NCBI GenBank assembly: GCA_963975135.1
Contig: CAXBGQ010000125.1
Coordinates: 1 to 8,728, forward strand
Source: Alterinioella sp963975135
GTDB lineage: Bacteria > Pseudomonadota > Alphaproteobacteria > Rhodobacterales > Rhodobacteraceae
Direction: 5' to 3'
DNA length: 8,728 nucleotides
The notes under the pieces: model-generated
The model's database searches: none
The model's input: only the letters and a program-made list of their open reading frames with translations
Told to the model about the DNA's origin: nothing
Made by a program: the position numbers and the translations under genes
In this document: positions 6,948-8,728 of the stretch, in pieces
How the letters are laid out: each line of letters begins with the position of its first letter
How positions within the stretch are numbered: the stretch's first letter is position 1

Positions 6948-7259
6948 TTATTCGTCTTCCTGGCCAGCAGCGTTTTCAGCGGCAATGATACGCGCGGCAA
7001 CCGCGTTGGTGCCAAAGCTCTGGGTCGAGATCACTTCGGCATCGGCAGCGCGGGGCGCATAGCTACGCTCATCATCGGACCGGGCTTCGGCCAGCAGAAT
7101 TGCCACGGCACCAGCGCCACCGTTGCTGGAGGCCTGCAGCACCAGTTCATCATCCGATGCGGCCTCGGCGGCGAAGATATCGGCGGCAGGGTTTGCATTC
7201 ACCAGAACCGGAGCGGCAAGGGCGGCGATCAGGGCGGTGGTGAGGGTCAGGGTTTTCAT
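6948..7259 (-). CDS. Small exported acidic repeat protein (copy A)
   Basis: This 103-residue protein is of no family I recognise. Residues 1-22 form a clear Sec signal peptide: MK, a hydrophobic run, and VNA at 20-22 as probable cleavage site, leaving about 81 mature residues. The mature part has degenerate repeats: IFAAEAASDDE (28-38), then AILLAEARSDDE (53-64) followed by APR...EVISTQSFGTN (68-85), then a trailing ARIIAAENA (89-97). The C-terminus is QEDE, and there is no cysteine. On the minus strand AAGGA (7272-7268) is 8 nt before the ATG. It is a single-gene transcript with a promoter-like element upstream and a terminator downstream. Residues 1-97 are identical to copy C. The protein is probably periplasmic or secreted; its function is unknown. 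Confidence 0.8.
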   Translation of the reverse strand: MKTLTLTTALIAALAAPVLVNANPAADIFAAEAASDDELVLQASSNGGAGAVAILLAEARSDDERSYAPRAADAEVISTQSFGTNAVAARIIAAENAAGQEDE

Positions 7260-7357
7260 GACAGTAATCCTTTATGTGCGTTGTCTTGTCTACGTGGTGT
7301 GGTGAAGGCCTGTGCCTTCCATGATCAACAACTTAGGCACCAATTTTCTGTGTTCCA
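6970..7357 (-). repeat. 388-bp direct repeat, left copy
   Basis: This block matches 8341-8728 at an offset of 1371 bp. The 290 bp inside the coding region (6970-7259) show no differences by eye. The 98 bp upstream of the gene show four substitutions, at 7263, 7296, 7309 and 7325. The left edge is sharp, at codon 97/98 of gene A. The right edge is set by the end of the window and the match may run further. Confidence 0.95.
7304..7319 (-). promoter_or_regulatory. 5'-end stem-loop in the gene A leader
   Basis: GAAGGC (7304-7309) pairs with GCCTTC (7314-7319) around a 4-nt loop. If transcription starts about 7 bp after the proposed -10 element, this stem lies within the first 20 nt of the mRNA. 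Gene B has a counterpart at 8029-8045 (one mismatch) and copy C one at 8675-8690 (one pair lost). A stem so close to the 5' end could protect the message from decay; that role is inferred. Confidence 0.45.
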
Positions 7358-7358
7358 A
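7330..7358 (-). promoter_or_regulatory. Candidate promoter of gene A
   Basis: On the minus strand TTGGAA (7358-7353) and TAAGTT (7335-7330) are separated by 17 bp, as in a sigma-70-type promoter. The region is conserved at gene B (8056-8084) despite strong divergence around it, which supports a functional element. Copy C has the same sequence up to the window edge. The 387-bp gene-free stretch 7260-7646 holds this promoter, an upstream inverted repeat and the gene B terminator; I see nothing else in 7424-7563. Confidence 0.5.
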
Positions 7359-7389
7359 CCAACGAACGCGGGAAGAAGACGTGAGGTTG

Positions 7390-7403
7390 GTGCATGTGTG
7401 CAC
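7390..7403. promoter_or_regulatory. Candidate operator upstream of gene A
   Basis: GTGCA (7390-7394) and TGCAC (7399-7403) form a perfect inverted repeat with a 4-bp centre. It is preceded by GTGAGGTTG and followed by CATCTGCG (7409-7416). All these blocks recur upstream of gene B at the same distance from the proposed -10 (first base 55 bp away in both). This points to a shared DNA-binding regulator, placed like an activator site upstream of the -35. Confidence 0.5.
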
Positions 7404-7563
7404 ATCGCCATCTGCGCGATATAGCGGCTCCATCATGGACAGTTACAAACGCGTGAAGATCTGAAACCAACCCAGGTTTCGCAGCGGTTATGGGGCGTGG
7501 AATTCTTTGCGGCGCGATGCTGTCCCCTCTGATGCACGGCGCATTCGGTCCGACCTGAAAACG

Positions 7564-7597
7564 AAAAGCCCCCTGGCCAGTTTGGCAGGGGGCTTTC
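7564..7597 (-). terminator. Terminator of gene B
   Basis: GCCCCCT (7568-7574) pairs with AGGGGGC (7587-7593), and inside it GCC (7576-7578) pairs with GGC (7584-7586) after one bulged base, loop AGTTT. AAAA at 7564-7567 gives a U-run on the minus strand, about 50 nt past the gene B stop. TTT on the other side gives weak activity on the + strand. Confidence 0.88.
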
Positions 7598-7646
7598 GCT
7601 TGAGGGCCGGAAGGCGTGGCGCAGCGTGCTCGCTCGCCTCAAGGGG

Positions 7647-7994
7647 TCATTCGTTTTCCCAGGGGGATGCGCCCTCCATGGCAAAGACGCGGGCGGCGGT
7701 TGCATTGGTGCCAAAGCTCTGGCTCGACAGGATCTCAGGTCCGCCAGGGCGCGGCGGAAAGGCGCGTTCATCATCCGAAGTGGCCTCAGCAAAGAAGATG
7801 GCCTGCGTTTGATTGCCGGAGCGGAAGCTCTGCGTCGAAACGATTTCCGGTGCACCGGGACGGGGGGCGAAGCTCAACTCATCATCGGATGCGGCCTCCG
7901 ACAGAAAGATGGCCTGCGCCGCCGGATTGTTCTGCGCGACGGCAGGGGCGGCAATGGCGGCGACGATGGCAGCGGTAAGGGCAAGGGTTTTCAT
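7647..7994 (-). CDS. Small exported repeat protein (gene B, two 37-residue repeats)
   Basis: This 115-residue diverged relative of copies A and C is of no family I recognise. Residues 1-20 are a Sec signal peptide ending AVA, with probable cleavage before Q21. The mature protein consists mainly of two tandem 37-residue repeats, 26-62 and 63-99, with 22 of 37 positions identical. Their shared pattern is QAIF..EA.SDDE..F.PRPG.PEI.S.QSF. A partial third unit, ARVFAMEG (101-108), and the end WENE follow. There is no cysteine. On the minus strand AAGGA (8007-8003) is 8 nt before ATG 7994, the same spacing as in A and C; an in-frame ATG at 8129 lies upstream of the conserved promoter and is rejected. 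Compared with A, B keeps a full first repeat where A has a shortened, Gly/Ser-rich one. It is a single-gene transcript. Confidence 0.8.
   Translation of the reverse strand: MKTLALTAAIVAAIAAPAVAQNNPAAQAIFLSEAASDDELSFAPRPGAPEIVSTQSFRSGNQTQAIFFAEATSDDERAFPPRPGGPEILSSQSFGTNATAARVFAMEGASPWENE
7698..7919 (-). repeat. Two 111-bp tandem repeats inside gene B
   Basis: Units at 7809-7919 and 7698-7808 encode the two 37-residue repeats. For example AAGATGGCCTGCG occurs at 7795-7807 and 7906-7918, exactly 111 bp apart. Many codon-level differences between units show that the duplication is old and the amino acid pattern is kept. Confidence 0.85.
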
Positions 7995-8055
7995 GGGTTC
8001 GTTCCTTTGGATCAGTGTGGGTGTTTGTGAAGGGCGGTGCCTTTCCATGACATCC

Positions 8056-8084
8056 AACCTAGGCCCCGATCTTGTGTGTTTCAC
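8056..8084 (-). promoter_or_regulatory. Candidate promoter of gene B
   Basis: TAGGTT (8061-8056) aligns with the -10 of gene A, and GTGAAA (8084-8079) aligns with its -35 at the same 17-bp spacing. The -35 is a poor match to consensus, so an activator or a different sigma factor may be involved. A predicted 5'-end stem-loop follows at 8029-8045. In the 336-bp gene-free stretch 7995-8330 I see only this control region, the operator at 8116 and the terminator of copy C; 8150-8228 shows nothing. Confidence 0.4.
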
Positions 8085-8115
8085 CCAACAAGGTCGCGAA
8101 GTTTGCGTGAGGTCG

Positions 8116-8129
8116 GTGCATCCGCGCAC
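8116..8129. promoter_or_regulatory. Candidate operator upstream of gene B
   Basis: GTGCA (8116-8120) and CGCAC (8125-8129) form the inverted repeat GTGC-N6-GCAC seen upstream of gene A. It is flanked by GTGAGGTCG on the left and CACCTGCG (8135-8142) on the right. Its distance from the proposed -10 is exactly that of gene A. Confidence 0.5.
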
Positions 8130-8228
8130 AGAGTCACCTGCGGTTCATACCAGAGGATCACGGTCGTTTACGGGGCTGTGAAAGCGGCCCCGTCCGGGTT
8201 GGGCGCGGCACCCGTGGTTGGACGAACG

Positions 8229-8259
8229 AAAAAGCCCCTCTGCCATCTGGCAGAGGGGC
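8229..8259 (-). terminator. Terminator of copy C
   Basis: GCCCCTCTGCC (8234-8244) pairs perfectly over 11 bp with GGCAGAGGGGC (8249-8259), loop ATCT. AAAAA at 8229-8233 gives a U-run on the minus strand only. It lies about 72 nt past the stop of copy C and is unrelated in sequence to the terminator of copy A. Confidence 0.9.
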
Positions 8260-8330
8260 GATCGAGGACGCGGGCGGTGGATCGGGGAGGGAGGGCGACC
8301 TGCCCGGTGGTCCTTGTGGAACGCCGTTTT

Positions 8331-8630
8331 TCAGTCGGAGGCGTTTTCAGCGGCAATGATACGCGCGGCAACCGCGTTGGTGCCAAAGCTCTGGGTCGAG
8401 ATCACTTCGGCATCGGCAGCGCGGGGCGCATAGCTACGCTCATCATCGGACCGGGCTTCGGCCAGCAGAATTGCCACGGCACCAGCGCCACCGTTGCTGG
8501 AGGCCTGCAGCACCAGTTCATCATCCGATGCGGCCTCGGCGGCGAAGATATCGGCGGCAGGGTTTGCATTCACCAGAACCGGAGCGGCAAGGGCGGCGAT
8601 CAGGGCGGTGGTGAGGGTCAGGGTTTTCAT
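8331..8630 (-). CDS. Small exported acidic repeat protein (copy C)
   Basis: This 99-residue protein has the same first 97 residues as copy A: a Sec signal peptide (1-22, VNA cleavage site), the SDDE elements at 35-38 and 61-64, and STQSFGTN at 78-85. It then ends in Ser-Asp instead of the six-residue tail AGQEDE. The change coincides with the left edge of the 388-bp repeat, so the stop codon, the last two residues and the terminator come from unrelated local sequence. The ribosome site AAGGA is 8 nt before the ATG, as in A and B. No difference from A is seen even at silent positions, so the duplication or a conversion event is recent. The function is unknown; probably periplasmic or secreted. 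Confidence 0.8.
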   Translation of the reverse strand: MKTLTLTTALIAALAAPVLVNANPAADIFAAEAASDDELVLQASSNGGAGAVAILLAEARSDDERSYAPRAADAEVISTQSFGTNAVAARIIAAENASD

Positions 8631-8728
8631 GACGGTAATCCTTTATGTGCGTTGTCTTGTCTACGTTGTGTGGTGAAGGGCTGTGCCTTCCATGACCAAC
8701 AACTTAGGCACCAATTTTCTGTGTTCCA
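8341..8728 (-). repeat. 388-bp direct repeat, right copy
   Basis: This is the partner of 6970-7357, in the same orientation and 1371 bp away. It covers nearly all of gene C and its promoter and runs off the end of the window. Gene B lies between the two copies. Confidence 0.95.
8701..8728 (-). promoter_or_regulatory. Candidate promoter of copy C (cut by window end)
   Basis: TAAGTT at 8706-8701 is the -10 equivalent of copy A, with identical spacer sequence. The -35 element would be 8724-8729, one base beyond the window. The operator seen for A and B would lie outside the window at about 8761-8774 if it is conserved. Confidence 0.45.

Noticed and set aside
7330..7358. ECF-sigma promoter (GGAAC...GTT) in front of gene A
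   Set aside because: GGAAC and GTT are present but 19 bp apart, longer than the usual 16-17 bp, and gene B does not keep GGAAC.
7433..7855. Minus-strand open frame of 140 codons overlapping gene B in another frame
   Set aside because: It crosses the gene B terminator and has no ribosome site or homology signal; gene B itself has a signal peptide and repeats.
7995..8129. Upstream ATG extending gene B by 45 residues
   Set aside because: It would bury the signal peptide inside the protein and overlap the conserved promoter, leader stem and ribosome site.
6970..8728. Direct repeats read as an insertion-sequence boundary or CRISPR-like array
   Set aside because: There is no transposase, terminal inverted repeat or short regular spacer pattern; the repeats are the small gene plus its promoter.

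Overview
The window is high-GC DNA with long well-spaced genes. The protein types (a Hint-domain protein starting with a TYTDQFYV-like segment, the alphaproteobacterial/Methanosarcina-type SerC, and a candidate serC leader RNA) suggest an alphaproteobacterium, most likely Rhodobacterales (Roseobacter group). No phage, transposase, CRISPR or tRNA/rRNA signal was seen.

Left part (1-2509): a Hint-domain (hedgehog/intein-type) protein on the + strand converges on an uncharacterised 168-residue protein on the - strand. That protein lies 68 nt downstream of serB (phosphoserine phosphatase, - strand) and could share its transcript.

Middle (2510-6853): serB is divergent from serC, and serA follows serC. 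All three enzymes of the phosphorylated serine pathway are therefore together: SerA oxidises 3-phosphoglycerate, SerC transaminates the product, and SerB removes the phosphate. The serB-serC gap holds direct repeats, a likely promoter and a serC-leader-like RNA whose last stem covers the ribosome binding site. The serC-serA gap holds two AT-rich inverted repeats whose arms can pair in alternative ways. After a terminator-like hairpin comes a BktB-type beta-ketothiolase with its own leader.

Right part (6854-8728): three small - strand genes (A at 6948-7259, B at 7647-7994, C at 8331-8630) encode exported proteins with Sec signal peptides and acidic repeats built around 'SDDE' and 'QSF'. Each gene stands alone, with its own rho-independent terminator. 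A and C are almost the same 388-bp sequence but have different C-terminal ends and different terminators. B is a diverged relative with two clear 37-residue repeats. The promoter regions of A and B align without gaps over about 94 bp, including a GTGC-N6-GCAC inverted repeat at exactly the same distance from the proposed -10 element. The start of the same promoter is visible for C. This looks like a co-regulated, expanding family of small secreted proteins that I cannot assign to any known family. It is the most interesting part of the window, and it may continue past the right edge.
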